The position numbers and the translations under genes are program-made. Below the pieces are notes generated by a model that saw only the letters and a list, made by a program, of their open reading frames with translations, searched no databases and had not been told where the DNA came from. Of a DNA stretch of 64,000 bases, positions 8,168 to 17,808 are shown piece by piece. This stretch comes from Amycolatopsis sp. (lineage in GTDB: Bacteria > Actinomycetota > Actinomycetes > Mycobacteriales > Pseudonocardiaceae): the NCBI RefSeq assembly GCF_025464955.1, contig NZ_JAODNM010000168.1, forward strand, positions 1 through 64,000, read 5' to 3'. Every line of letters begins with the position of its first letter. Position 1 is the first letter of the stretch.

Positions 8168-9541
8168 TCAGCTGTGCACGTGCAGCGGCTTGCCCGCGAG
8201 GGCAAGGAATGCTTCGCCGAGGGCCTCGGTCTGGGTGGGGTGGGCGTGGATGAGCGGGGCGACGTCCTCGGGGAACGCCTCCCAGCTGTAGATCAACTGC
8301 GCTTCGCCGATCAGTTCACCGACGCGGTCACCGACCATGTGTACGCCGACGACCGGCCCGTCCGGCGCCTTGACCAGCTTGACGCCGCCGGAGGTCTTGA
8401 GGATCTGGCTCTTGCCGTTGCCGCCGAGGTCGTAGGTGAACGTGGTCACGTCCGAACCGTACTTCTCCTTGGCCTGGGACTCGGTGAGCCCGACCGAGGC
8501 GACCTCGGGGTGCGAGTAGGTCACCCGCGGGATGCCCTTTTCGTCGATCACGCGCGGGGCGAGCCCGGCGATCTCCTCGGCGACGAAGATGCCCTGCTGG
8601 AACCCGCGGTGCGCGAGCTGCAGGCCGGGCACGATGTCGCCGACGGCGTAGACGTTGGGGAGGTTGGTCTGCAGACGGTCGTTCGTCAGCACGAAGCCGC
8701 GGTCGATCCGGACGCCCGCTTCCTCGTACCCGTGGCCTGCCGAGTTCGGGCCGCGGCCGACGGCGACGAGCAGCAGGTCGGCTTCGAGGGTCTCGCCGGA
8801 CTCCAGCGACACGCTCACGCCGGTGTCGTTCTGCTTGGCGCCGGTGAACCGCACGCCGGTCTTGAAGGCGATCTTGCGCTTGCGGAACGCGCGCTCGAGC
8901 TGCTTGGAGGCGAACTCGTCCTCGTTCGGGACCAGCCGGGGCAGTGCCTCGACGATGGTCACGTCGGTGCCGAAGGAGGCCCAGACGCTGGCGAACTCGA
9001 CGCCGATCACGCCGCCGCCGAGGACGACGACCTTCTCGGGCACGTAGTCCAGCGACAGCGCCTGCTCGCTGGCGATGATGCGGCCGCCGAGCTCGAGGCC
9101 GGGCAGCGACCGGGAGTACGAACCGGTCGCGAGGATCACGTTCTTGCCGGTGTAGCGGGTGACGTCGACCTCGACGGTGGTGCCGCCGGCGAAGGTGCCG
9201 GTGCCTTCCACCAGGGTCACCTTGTGGGCCTTGGCCAAGCCCTGGAGCCCCTTGTAGAGGCGGGCGACGATGCCGTCCTTGTACTTGTTGACCCCGGCCA
9301 TGTCGATGCCCTCGAACACGGCTTTGACACCGACGGACTCGGCTCCGCGGGTTTCGTCGGCCACCTCGGCCGCGTGCAGGAGCGCTTTCGTCGGGATGCA
9401 GCCTCGGTGGAGGCAGGTCCCGCCCAGCTTGTCCTTCTCGATCAGGATGACGGAAAGGCCCAGCTCGGCCGCGCGGAACGCCGCGGCATAGCCGCCCGAT
9501 CCGCCACCAAGGATCACAAGGTCGGCGGAGGTGTCGGTCAC
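8168..9541 (-). CDS. lpdA: Dihydrolipoyl dehydrogenase (E3)
   Basis: FAD-dependent disulfide oxidoreductase that reoxidises dihydrolipoyl groups. The protein is 457 residues from a GTG at 9541, preceded by GAGGAG; a longer open frame upstream lacks family similarity. Visible motifs are FAD-binding VILGGGSGGYAAAFRAAELG, the redox-active CX4C in GGTCLHRGCIPTKA, the NAD-binding GGGVIGVEFASVW, YAVGDIVPG, and the C-terminal catalytic HAHPTQTEALGEA. It is first in a leftward unit with sucB. Confidence 0.95.
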   Translation of the reverse strand: MTDTSADLVILGGGSGGYAAAFRAAELGLSVILIEKDKLGGTCLHRGCIPTKALLHAAEVADETRGAESVGVKAVFEGIDMAGVNKYKDGIVARLYKGLQGLAKAHKVTLVEGTGTFAGGTTVEVDVTRYTGKNVILATGSYSRSLPGLELGGRIIASEQALSLDYVPEKVVVLGGGVIGVEFASVWASFGTDVTIVEALPRLVPNEDEFASKQLERAFRKRKIAFKTGVRFTGAKQNDTGVSVSLESGETLEADLLLVAVGRGPNSAGHGYEEAGVRIDRGFVLTNDRLQTNLPNVYAVGDIVPGLQLAHRGFQQGIFVAEEIAGLAPRVIDEKGIPRVTYSHPEVASVGLTESQAKEKYGSDVTTFTYDLGGNGKSQILKTSGGVKLVKAPDGPVVGVHMVGDRVGELIGEAQLIYSWEAFPEDVAPLIHAHPTQTEALGEAFLALAGKPLHVHS

Positions 9542-9732
9542 TTCAAAAACTCCTCGGCAAGCATCGGTGATGAAGCTCTTCGCGCCTCGCGGCGCGATCT
9601 CCACGCGCGCGGCATACGCCATCTTGTCACTACGTCGTGTTGGGTTGCGACCTAGCCGGGTGTCCCGCTCCGAGCATGGCGGTTTGCCGGGATAATGGAA
9701 GGCGAACGCGAGTGAGAGGTGAGGTGGTCGAG

Positions 9733-10074
9733 GTGGGTCTCTTCGACTCGCTGCGCAGGCGCGGCAAGGGCGGCCAAAAGGCCGGTACGCTGCGCAAAGC
9801 CAGCTCCGGCGACACTCGGCATCTTGAGGAGTGGGCCGCCGTGCGGCACGGCGTCGAGGCTTTCGTGGAGCCCAAGACGACAGTGACCCAGACGACCGTG
9901 GTGTTGATCGCACACGATGGTGAATGGACCCGCCGGCGCATCGACAGCCTCGAAGCGGCCCAGCAGTTCGGCAAGAAGCGGTCGATCCCCGTCTACGAAG
10001 TCGCCCGGATCGGGTACCCCAAGCGGATGCGGGAGTACACCGAACGCCAGAAGCGCCGCCCCGGGCAGGCCTGA
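9733..10074 (+). CDS. Conserved hypothetical protein starting MGLFDSLRRRGK, 113 aa
   Basis: Not recognised as a named family. The predicted small basic protein reads MGLFDSLRRRGKGGQK, then HLEEWAAVRHGVEAFVEPKTTV, a beta-rich QTTVVLIAHDGEWTRRRI stretch, and a basic tail. The GTG at 9733 was chosen because GAGAGGTGAGG sits 8 bases upstream; an alternative GTG is at 9724. It may be a cytoplasmic single-domain protein, as no signal or membrane segment is visible. It diverges from lpdA and converges on the SUKH gene, with repeat B in the gap. Confidence 0.7.
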   Translation: MGLFDSLRRRGKGGQKAGTLRKASSGDTRHLEEWAAVRHGVEAFVEPKTTVTQTTVVLIAHDGEWTRRRIDSLEAAQQFGKKRSIPVYEVARIGYPKRMREYTERQKRRPGQA

Positions 10075-10080
10075 GCATGA

Positions 10081-10157
10081 GGACTCGTGAGTGTTCCGGC
10101 CCGCCCGGGTGCGGGTGTCCCGCAGAGGACAGTAGGCGGCTGGAACACTCACGAGGC
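10081..10157. repeat. Palindromic gene-end repeat, element B
   Basis: The arms are at 10084-10101 and 10138-10155 and pair over 18 positions with a single G-U-compatible difference. The interior segment CCGGGTGCGGGTGTCCCGC (10105-10123) is identical to element C and is the complement of element A. The left end carries GGACTCGTGAG. It lies between convergent genes, 6 bases after one stop and immediately before the other gene's TAA. Confidence 0.85.
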
Positions 10158-10158
10158 T

Positions 10159-11199
10159 TTAAAGCTGCACCAGCAGGCGGAGGTGTTCGTCGAGCAGGTG
10201 CCGGAAGGTGCGGTGGGTGGTGGTGCCCAGGTCGGGGTCCCACTCCACGGTCCGCCACCCCAGGCCGACCGGCGTCAGCAGGATGACGCCGTGCGCCGTC
10301 CGCTCACTGATCACGACGACTCCCTTCTCCGCGGGCGAGAGTTCGCCGCAGCTCAGCAGCCGAGGGAAGACGTCGTCGGCAAGTAGGCCGTCGCAGGTGA
10401 GCAGGAACTCGCGATAGTCGTCGGGCAGGGCCGCGCCGAGGCGTTGTTCGGCCTCAGCCAGCGCAGTCGCCGAGGCCGGCGCTGGCTTCGAGCAGCCGCG
10501 ACGCTGGATGATCGCGTCAACGAGCTGTGACATTCCGCTCAGCTTCGCGGTGACCGGGTAGCGGGTTCGCAATGCCGCGAGCAGGTCTCCGACGCAGCGT
10601 CGGAGCCACTCCTCGCCGAGGTCGAGCGGATCGGCTCCGGCGACCAGGAGCGGCGCGACGCTCCGGCAAGCGGTGAGCGAGGCGACGTCCGGCCGGAAGG
10701 AGTTGCGCGCCAGTTCGGCCCAAGCGGGCAGCGCGGGCGCTCCGAGCACTTCGACGTCGGCGGCGGCCAACCTGATCCGGTCGGTGCGGGACATGCCGTC
10801 GAGGTTCTCGGCCAGCGCGGACACGATTTTCGCCGTCGCCGAGTCGCCGAGTAGCCCAGGTGGGACCACCGAGTCACGAGTGCGCAGGTAGCGGGCGTGC
10901 GCGCGTTCCTCGGCGTCGAGGTCGAGGGGGATGAGCGGAGCGGCCCAAGACGGCACGGCGCCGCGTGCATCGAACAGCATCGCGAACGCCCGAGCCCGTA
11001 CGCCGTCGGCTGCGAGCAGGCCGACGGGGCGCTCGGTGAGGCTATGCCAGGTCGACACCAGCCCGTCCGATTCCTTGACGGCGCCGGCCGACGCGAGCAG
11101 CAGAGCCGCGTAGCCGACGACGTCGTCGACATGGGTGTCGGCGGCGGTGAGCACGTCACGCACCGCCGACTCCAGGTACTCCTGGGGTACCCAGCCCAC
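10159..11199 (-). CDS. SUKH-domain (SMI1/KNR4-like) protein with a long N-terminal region
   Basis: A 346-residue protein. The C-terminal third matches the SMI1/KNR4 (SUKH) pattern: LAEAEQRLGAALPDDYREFL followed by LTCDGLLADDVFPRL and a strand-rich end. The N-terminal 220 residues are helical with no recognised domain. SUKH proteins often act as immunity proteins against polymorphic toxins, but no toxin gene is visible here, so that role is only a possibility. The GTG at 11199 lies 7 bases after the pepA stop, with no strong ribosome site, suggesting coupling to pepA. The reading frame ends Q-L-stop in the same CAGCTTTAAAGC context seen before element A. Confidence 0.75.
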   Translation of the reverse strand: MGWVPQEYLESAVRDVLTAADTHVDDVVGYAALLLASAGAVKESDGLVSTWHSLTERPVGLLAADGVRARAFAMLFDARGAVPSWAAPLIPLDLDAEERAHARYLRTRDSVVPPGLLGDSATAKIVSALAENLDGMSRTDRIRLAAADVEVLGAPALPAWAELARNSFRPDVASLTACRSVAPLLVAGADPLDLGEEWLRRCVGDLLAALRTRYPVTAKLSGMSQLVDAIIQRRGCSKPAPASATALAEAEQRLGAALPDDYREFLLTCDGLLADDVFPRLLSCGELSPAEKGVVVISERTAHGVILLTPVGLGWRTVEWDPDLGTTTHRTFRHLLDEHLRLLVQL

Positions 11200-11206
11200 G
11201 ATCGGC

Positions 11207-12712
<1,506 letters not shown>

Positions 12713-12825
12713 TTCTGGCTCCTCGCGCGGTCACGTCGGTGGGGACCGGGCGGGTGCACCCGGTTGATCGTGAGCCATGCTAATGACAACGGCGGACCAG
12801 TGGGCTCGGCGGGTCGGAGAGGCAG

Positions 12826-13692
12826 GTGGCGGGCGTGCGGCTCGGTGCTGGTTTCCTGATCGCCCTCGCGGTGGGCGCCGCGGCGGCGGGGACCTGGGTT
12901 CTTGTCGCGATCGCCGTCGCCGGAGCGCTCGCCGCCGTCGCCCGGTGGGCTGTCCCCGCCGGGCAAACCAGGGAGGTCCGCGCGCTCGCGACCGCGGCCG
13001 GCCTGGCGCGGGTGGCGGTCTTCGGCGAGGTGTTCGGGGTCTACCTCTTCCCGCTCCACCGCGGGATCGCGGCGGCCGTGCTCGTGCTGGCCGTCGCCGC
13101 GGCCGACCTCGCCGGGCTGCGGCTGCCCGAGTGGCCGCGAAAATGGATCACCGGGGCGTTGGCGCTGGCCGCGTTGGTGCTGGTCGCGCTGTGTGTCGCG
13201 ATCCCGCCGGTCTCGTCGTCGAGTGGCATGTCGTCGAGCGGCCTGTCGGCGGGCGGTGTACTGCTGGCCGTCGTGGTGATGTTCCCGTGGTTGCTCCCTG
13301 ACCGGCCGGAGCACAGCCTCCGGCGGGTCGCGGGGGCGACCGCCATAGCGCTGGTCGTCGCCGGCGCGGCGCTCTACCAGCTGGGGCCGATACGGCTCGG
13401 GCTGTCGACGGATTCGATGCGCGACCTCCTGGCTGCCGCGGATGCCGAGTCGCTCGCGCCGGTCCTGGCCGTCGTGGTTGTCCTAGCGACCGTCTCCGCG
13501 GCTCTCGGTACTTTCGGCGACGCCCGAACGGAGTCCGGCGGTGACACCGTGACGCTCGTGGTGTGTGCCGTCGTGACCGCGGCGGTCGCCGGTTTCGCCA
13601 CTCCTGTCGCCGCGCTCGTCCTGGCCGCCGGACTGGCCGTCGCGCGGGTTCTGGTGGAGCTGCCGGCTCGGTACCGTGTCGGGCGTGACTGA
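12826..13692 (+). CDS. Polytopic membrane protein of unknown function
   Basis: A 288-residue protein dominated by hydrophobic segments (LGAGFLIALAVGAAAAGTW, then VLVAIAVAGALAAVA and about six more), suggesting eight or nine membrane spans with short loops. No catalytic motif is visible. The GTG at 12826 follows GGAGAGG; a second GTG at 12835 is possible. It overlaps the start of the DUF402 gene by 17 bases, so the two may be co-translated. The family is not recognised. Confidence 0.75.
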   Translation: MAGVRLGAGFLIALAVGAAAAGTWVLVAIAVAGALAAVARWAVPAGQTREVRALATAAGLARVAVFGEVFGVYLFPLHRGIAAAVLVLAVAAADLAGLRLPEWPRKWITGALALAALVLVALCVAIPPVSSSSGMSSSGLSAGGVLLAVVVMFPWLLPDRPEHSLRRVAGATAIALVVAGAALYQLGPIRLGLSTDSMRDLLAAADAESLAPVLAVVVVLATVSAALGTFGDARTESGGDTVTLVVCAVVTAAVAGFATPVAALVLAAGLAVARVLVELPARYRVGRD

Positions 13693-14320
13693 GCAGCGGT
13701 GGACGCCGGGGCAGGACGTGGTCGAGCGGTTCCTCCGGCCCGACGGCACGATCGGCCAGCACTATCCACTGCGGGTGGTTTCCGACGACGGCCGGTCCCT
13801 GCTCGGCTGGCTTCCGGCGGGCACCCCGATCGTGGGGAGCCGGCTCGTCGACGGGCGGTCGATGCGGGAGCTGCCGCTCGATCAGCGGTTCCGCCTGCCG
13901 CGTGCGCAGTTTCGCGACCGCTGGCGGGACACCTCGACACTGCGGCTCATCACCGATGGGCAGTGGTCGTCGGTGTGGTGGTTCTTCGGCCCGGCGGGGG
14001 AGTTCACGGGCTGGTACGCCAACCTCGAGATCCCGCTCGGCCGGACCGAAACAGGCCCGGACCGCATCGACGGCATCCTCGACCTGGTGGTCGGTCGTGA
14101 CGGGGAGTGGAGCTGGAAGGACGAAGACGAGGCGGACGCGGCCGTCGACGCGGGACGGCTGACCGTCGAGCACCTCGACACCCTGCGCGCCGAAGGTGAG
14201 CGGCTGATCGGGCTGGCCGAAGCCGGCGCCTTCCCCTTCGACGGGACATGGACGGACTTCCGCCCCGATCCGGCGTGGCCCGCGCCGAGCCTGCCGCCCG
14301 CGTTGCTGGACGGGCTTTAG
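13676..14320 (+). CDS. DUF402 domain-containing protein
   Basis: A 214-residue protein whose core (about residues 85-190) matches the DUF402 pattern: WSSVWWFFGPAGEFTGWYANLEIPL followed by an acidic region, DGILDLVVGRDGEWSWKDEDE. The DUF402 fold is known from nucleotide-phosphatase-type and ribonuclease-associated proteins; the acidic cluster could bind metal. The specific substrate is not inferable. The start may be the GTG at 13676 or 13685; both lie inside the end of the upstream membrane gene, implying coupling. Confidence 0.82.
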   Translation: MSGVTEQRWTPGQDVVERFLRPDGTIGQHYPLRVVSDDGRSLLGWLPAGTPIVGSRLVDGRSMRELPLDQRFRLPRAQFRDRWRDTSTLRLITDGQWSSVWWFFGPAGEFTGWYANLEIPLGRTETGPDRIDGILDLVVGRDGEWSWKDEDEADAAVDAGRLTVEHLDTLRAEGERLIGLAEAGAFPFDGTWTDFRPDPAWPAPSLPPALLDGL

Positions 14321-14332
14321 CGGGACAGGCCT

Positions 14333-14635
14333 TTAGCGGGCCAGGAAGAACAGGATGACGCCGAGTACGACGTCGGCGACCAGCAGGACGGCCAGCGACT
14401 TGCCCGGGATCACGGTCGGGAAGGCCTTGCCGTTCACCTTGGACCACCAGACGACGCCGAAAACCCCGGCGACGAGGCCGAGGAAACCGCCGAAGACCCC
14501 GTTCAGCAGCGCGTAGCCGATGAACGCGAGCAAGCCGACCCCGAAGGTCAGCAGCACCGCGGTGGCGAACGTCTTGACGTCGGCGCCGACTCCGGCACCG
14601 TCCGTCCGGGCGGGCTCAGCTGCGTTATAGGTCAC
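14333..14635 (-). CDS. Small integral membrane protein, 100 aa
   Basis: Hypothetical. After a short polar N-terminus (MTYNAAEPARTDGAGVGADV) come three hydrophobic segments: TFATAVLLTFGVGLLAFIGYA, GGFLGLVAGVFGVVWW and a C-terminal SLAVLLVADVVLGVILFFLAR. The function is unknown. It converges with the DUF402 gene, the stop codons being 12 bases apart and flanked by a direct repeat CTTTAGCGGG. It diverges from ilvE. Confidence 0.72.
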   Translation of the reverse strand: MTYNAAEPARTDGAGVGADVKTFATAVLLTFGVGLLAFIGYALLNGVFGGFLGLVAGVFGVVWWSKVNGKAFPTVIPGKSLAVLLVADVVLGVILFFLAR

Positions 14636-14721
14636 CTACCCATACTAGGCGAGACCGCCCACCAGGCGAAAACGGTGGACGTCCGACTAACGCCCGTCCG
14701 AGTAAGAGTTATCGTTTAAGC

Positions 14722-15825
14722 ATGACGACCTCGACGCAGTTCCACCACATCCCGAACTCGAACCCCGCGAGCCCGGAGCGCGTCGCGGAAGTACTGGTAA
14801 AGCCCGGTTTCGGTACCTATTTCACCGACCACATGGTGACCGTGAAATGGACCAACGGAACCGGTTGGCACGACCCGCAGGTCGGCCCGTACGCCCCGTT
14901 CATCCTCGACCCCGCGACCTCGGTGCTCCACTACGGACAGGCGATTTTCGAAGGGCTGAAAGCCTACCGGCAGCCGGACGGTTCGATCGCGTCGTTCCGC
15001 CCGACGGCCAACGCCGAGCGGTTCCAGACCTCGGCCGAGCGCCTCGCGATGCCGAAACTGCCCGTGGAGACCTTCGTCGATTCGCTGCGCGAGCTGATCG
15101 CCGTCGACGAGCGCTGGGTGCCGACGAAGCAGGGCGAGTCGCTTTACCTGCGCCCCTTCATGATCTCGACTTCGGCCGGGCTCGGCGTCAACAGCCCCGC
15201 GAGCGAGTACGTGTACTCGGTCATCGCGTCCCCGGCCGGGCCGTACTTCTCCGGTGGGGTGAAGCCGGTCAGCGTGTGGCTGTCCACTGAGTACGTTCGC
15301 GCCGCACCGGGCGGCACCGGTTTCGCCAAGTGCGCCGGCAACTACGCGGCCTCGTTCGTCGCGCAGGCGCAGGCCGTGGAAAAGGGTTGCGACCAGGTCG
15401 TCTGGCTCGACGCGGTGGAGCGGCGGTGGGTCGAGGAGATGGGCGGGATGAACCTGTTCTTCGTCTTCGGTTCCGGCGCGGACGCCCGCGTCGTCACCCC
15501 GGAGCTGACCGGCTCGCTGCTGCCCGGTGTGACGCGGAAGTCGTTGCTGCAGCTGGCTTCCGACTTCGGACACACCGTCGAAGAGCGTCGCATCTCCACC
15601 GAGGAGTGGGAAAAGTCCGCCGCTTCGGGTGAACTCACCGAGGTGTTCGCCTGCGGCACGGCCGCGGTCATCACTCCGGTCGGCCACGTCAAGCACGCCG
15701 AAGGCGAGTTCTCCGTGGCCGGCGGTCAGCCTGGCGAGCTCACCATGAAGCTGCGCGAAGCCCTCACCGGTATCCAGGAAGGCACCCGCCCCGACCCCCA
15801 CAACTGGATGACGCCCCTGCGCTAA
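14722..15825 (+). CDS. ilvE: Branched-chain amino acid aminotransferase
   Basis: PLP enzyme for the last step of valine, leucine and isoleucine synthesis and the first step of their breakdown. The protein is 367 residues, fold type IV. The motif FEGLKAYRQPDGSIASFRP is near residue 75, the PLP lysine is in GFAKCAGNYAASF near 200, and EEMGGMNLFFVF and FACGTAAVITPVG follow. The length and start match actinobacterial IlvE. It is monocistronic, diverging from a small membrane-protein gene and converging on cobT across repeat C. Confidence 0.96.
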   Translation: MTTSTQFHHIPNSNPASPERVAEVLVKPGFGTYFTDHMVTVKWTNGTGWHDPQVGPYAPFILDPATSVLHYGQAIFEGLKAYRQPDGSIASFRPTANAERFQTSAERLAMPKLPVETFVDSLRELIAVDERWVPTKQGESLYLRPFMISTSAGLGVNSPASEYVYSVIASPAGPYFSGGVKPVSVWLSTEYVRAAPGGTGFAKCAGNYAASFVAQAQAVEKGCDQVVWLDAVERRWVEEMGGMNLFFVFGSGADARVVTPELTGSLLPGVTRKSLLQLASDFGHTVEERRISTEEWEKSAASGELTEVFACGTAAVITPVGHVKHAEGEFSVAGGQPGELTMKLREALTGIQEGTRPDPHNWMTPLR

Positions 15826-15830
15826 GGCCT

Positions 15831-15910
15831 AGGACTCGTGAGTGTTCCGGCTTCGCCCGGGTGCGGGTGTCCCGCAGGACACAGAACCGGCCGGAGCACT
15901 CACGAGTCCT
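15831..15910. repeat. Palindromic gene-end repeat, element C
   Basis: Arms of 21 bases at 15831-15851 and 15890-15910 pair with one mismatch. The interior segment CCGGGTGCGGGTGTCCCGC (15857-15875) is identical to element B. Within the interior, GTGTCC and GGACAC can pair around CGCA. The right arm overlaps the 3' end of cobT, whose last two codons and TGA stop lie inside it. Confidence 0.85.
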
Positions 15911-16967
15911 TCGGCCCTGTCACGCCGGCTTGGTCGTGGGTGGACATCTCCGCCAGGATTCGCGTGGCCATGAACAGCAGCGGCAGGGCGGCGACGGCGC
16001 CGGTGCCCTCGCCGAGGCGGATGTCGAGGTCGAGGATCGGCTCCAGGTCGAGCTGGTCCAGCAGCAGCGCGTGTGCGGGTTCGCCGGTGCGCTGACCCGC
16101 CACCCACCACGACCGCGCACCCGGCGCCAGCTCCTCGGCCACCAGTGCGGCGGCGCCGGCCACAAGTCCGTCGAGGACGACCGGCGTGCGGCGCACGGCG
16201 GCTTGGGCGAGGAAACCGGTGATCGCGGCCAGGTCGGCGCCACCCGCCGTCCGCAGGACCGCGATCGGGTCGGCGAGCACCTTGCGTGCGCGGCGCAGGG
16301 CGTCACGCACGGCGGTGGCCTTGCGCATCCACGCGTTGTCGTCGATGCCGGAGCCGCGGCCGACGACGGCCACCGGCTCGCTCCCGGTCATCGCGGCAAC
16401 CAGTACCGAGGCCGGGGTGGTGTTCCCGATGCCGAGGTCGCCCGCGATGAGCAGGTCGGCGCCACCGTCCACCTCGGCGTCGGCGATCGTCATCCCGGCC
16501 CGGATGGCGGCCCGCACCTCGTCGTCGGTCAGGGCGTCCTCGACGTCGATCGAGCCCGAACCGCGGCGCACCTTGAACTCGCCGATGGACGGGGTCGCGG
16601 GGGCGGGGGAGTCGACCCCCATGTCGACCACGCGCACGCTCGCGCCGGCCGACGCGGCCAGCACGTTGATCGCGGCACCGCCGGTGAGCAGGCTGCCGAC
16701 CAGCTGGGCGGTCACCTCAGCCGGGTACGCGGACACGCCCTTCGCGGCGATGCCGTGGTCGGCGGCGAACACCACCACCCGCGGTCGCGTGAACGGCCGC
16801 GGGGGCGACTGGCCCTGGCAGGCGGCGATCCACACGCCGAGCTCTTCGAGCCTGCCGAGCGAGCCGTCGGGCTTGATCAGCTTGCCGTGCAGTTCGATCG
16901 CCGCGGAGCGGGCGTGCTCGTCCGGTTGCCCGATTTCGGCAAACTCGATGACGGTTTCCGAGTCCAC
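15900..16967 (-). CDS. cobT: Nicotinate-nucleotide--dimethylbenzimidazole phosphoribosyltransferase
   Basis: Activates 5,6-dimethylbenzimidazole for the lower loop of cobalamin. A GTG at 16967 preceded by GAAAGG gives 355 residues (VDSETVIEFAEI); a longer open frame reaches 16997. Conserved blocks are KPDGSLGRLEELGVW, VVVFAADHGIAAKGVSAYP, GDLGIGNTTPASVL, GRGSGIDD and the catalytic-glutamate motif RLGEGTGAVAALPLL near the C-terminus. The final Asp-Ser-stop codons fall inside repeat element C. No cobU/cobS partner or cobalamin riboswitch is visible nearby. Confidence 0.94.
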   Translation of the reverse strand: MDSETVIEFAEIGQPDEHARSAAIELHGKLIKPDGSLGRLEELGVWIAACQGQSPPRPFTRPRVVVFAADHGIAAKGVSAYPAEVTAQLVGSLLTGGAAINVLAASAGASVRVVDMGVDSPAPATPSIGEFKVRRGSGSIDVEDALTDDEVRAAIRAGMTIADAEVDGGADLLIAGDLGIGNTTPASVLVAAMTGSEPVAVVGRGSGIDDNAWMRKATAVRDALRRARKVLADPIAVLRTAGGADLAAITGFLAQAAVRRTPVVLDGLVAGAAALVAEELAPGARSWWVAGQRTGEPAHALLLDQLDLEPILDLDIRLGEGTGAVAALPLLFMATRILAEMSTHDQAGVTGPKDS

Positions 16968-17073
16968 GCCTGGCCTTTCGTCGTCGCGTTTCCGCACCGC
17001 TCAGCGGCGCCCCACTCAACTTACTCGGCTGGTGATCACCGCCTGCCCCGGCGGCGATGGTTAGGGTTCCCTC

Positions 17074-17808
17074 GTGGCGGAACGAGCAGGTGCGGCCGGA
17101 GTGGTGCTGGCGAGCGGAGCCGGGACCAGGGTCGGTGCCGGGGTCAACAAGGTCTACCTGCCGCTGTCCGGGCGACGGCTGCTGTGCTGGTCGCTCGACG
17201 CGTTCGGGCGAACGCCGGGCATCGGCACGCTGGTGCTGGTAATCCGGCCGCAGGACGCCGCCCTGGCCGCCGAGGTGCTCGAGACGTACTCCAGGGAGGT
17301 GCCGGTCGAGGTCGTCCACGGCGGCGGGACACGGCAGGCGTCGGAGCTCAACGCGTTGCGGCACCTCGCGCCGAGGATTTCGGACGGACAGGTCGACACT
17401 GTCCTGCTGCACGACGCGGCCAGGCCGCTGGTCGGCCCGGACCTGATCGCGGCCGTGCTCACGTCGGCGCGGGAGTTCGGGGGAGCGGTGCCGGGGCTGG
17501 CCGCGGACGACGTCGTCGCAGTCGGCGAGGGCGGGACGCACTTGAGCGGACACGCGGTGGTCGGCGCGGTGCGGGTGCAGACTCCGCAGGGCTTTCGCGC
17601 GGAGCCGCTGCTCGCGGCCTACGAACAGGCTGATCAGGAGGGTTTTCTCGGGACGGACACGGCGTCGGTCATGGAGCGGTTCTCCTCGCTGCCGGTGCAC
17701 TGGGTGCCCGGCAGCGAGGAGAACTTCAAGATCACCTACCCCCACGACCTGGTGGTCGCGGAGCAGGTTGTCAGGGGCTCCGCGTCAGCGACGCGTCACG
17801 CTCGATGA
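17074..17808 (+). CDS. IspD-family cytidylyltransferase (2-C-methyl-D-erythritol 4-phosphate cytidylyltransferase-like)
   Basis: A 244-residue nucleotidyltransferase. The N-terminal LASGAGTRVGAGVNKVYLPL is the CTP-binding loop, with HDAARPLV near residue 110, VQTPQGFR near 165 and the C-terminal NFKITYPHDLVVAE, all as in IspD. IspD makes CDP-methylerythritol in the MEP isoprenoid pathway. Actinobacterial ispD usually neighbours ispF, but no ispF is seen here, so this could be a second IspD-like paralogue with another polyol phosphate. The end overlaps the convergent aldo/keto reductase gene by 38 bases. Confidence 0.85.
   Translation: MAERAGAAGVVLASGAGTRVGAGVNKVYLPLSGRRLLCWSLDAFGRTPGIGTLVLVIRPQDAALAAEVLETYSREVPVEVVHGGGTRQASELNALRHLAPRISDGQVDTVLLHDAARPLVGPDLIAAVLTSAREFGGAVPGLAADDVVAVGEGGTHLSGHAVVGAVRVQTPQGFRAEPLLAAYEQADQEGFLGTDTASVMERFSSLPVHWVPGSEENFKITYPHDLVVAEQVVRGSASATRHAR

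Noticed and set aside
8135..9655. 506-codon open frame antisense to lpdA
   Set aside because: Shadow of lpdA; no recognisable domain, and the sense strand has complete E3 motifs.
9542..10258. lpdA extended to 10258
   Set aside because: The extension covers repeat B and an opposite-strand gene; the GTG at 9541 has a good GAGGAG and gives the standard E3 N-terminus.
14300..14345. CTTTAGCGGG direct repeat between convergent genes as a mobile-element duplication
   Set aside because: The two copies are only a few bases apart with nothing between them; this can arise by local duplication and shows no element.
15826..17073. Cobalamin riboswitch for cobT
   Set aside because: No B12-box-like sequence upstream of the cobT start.
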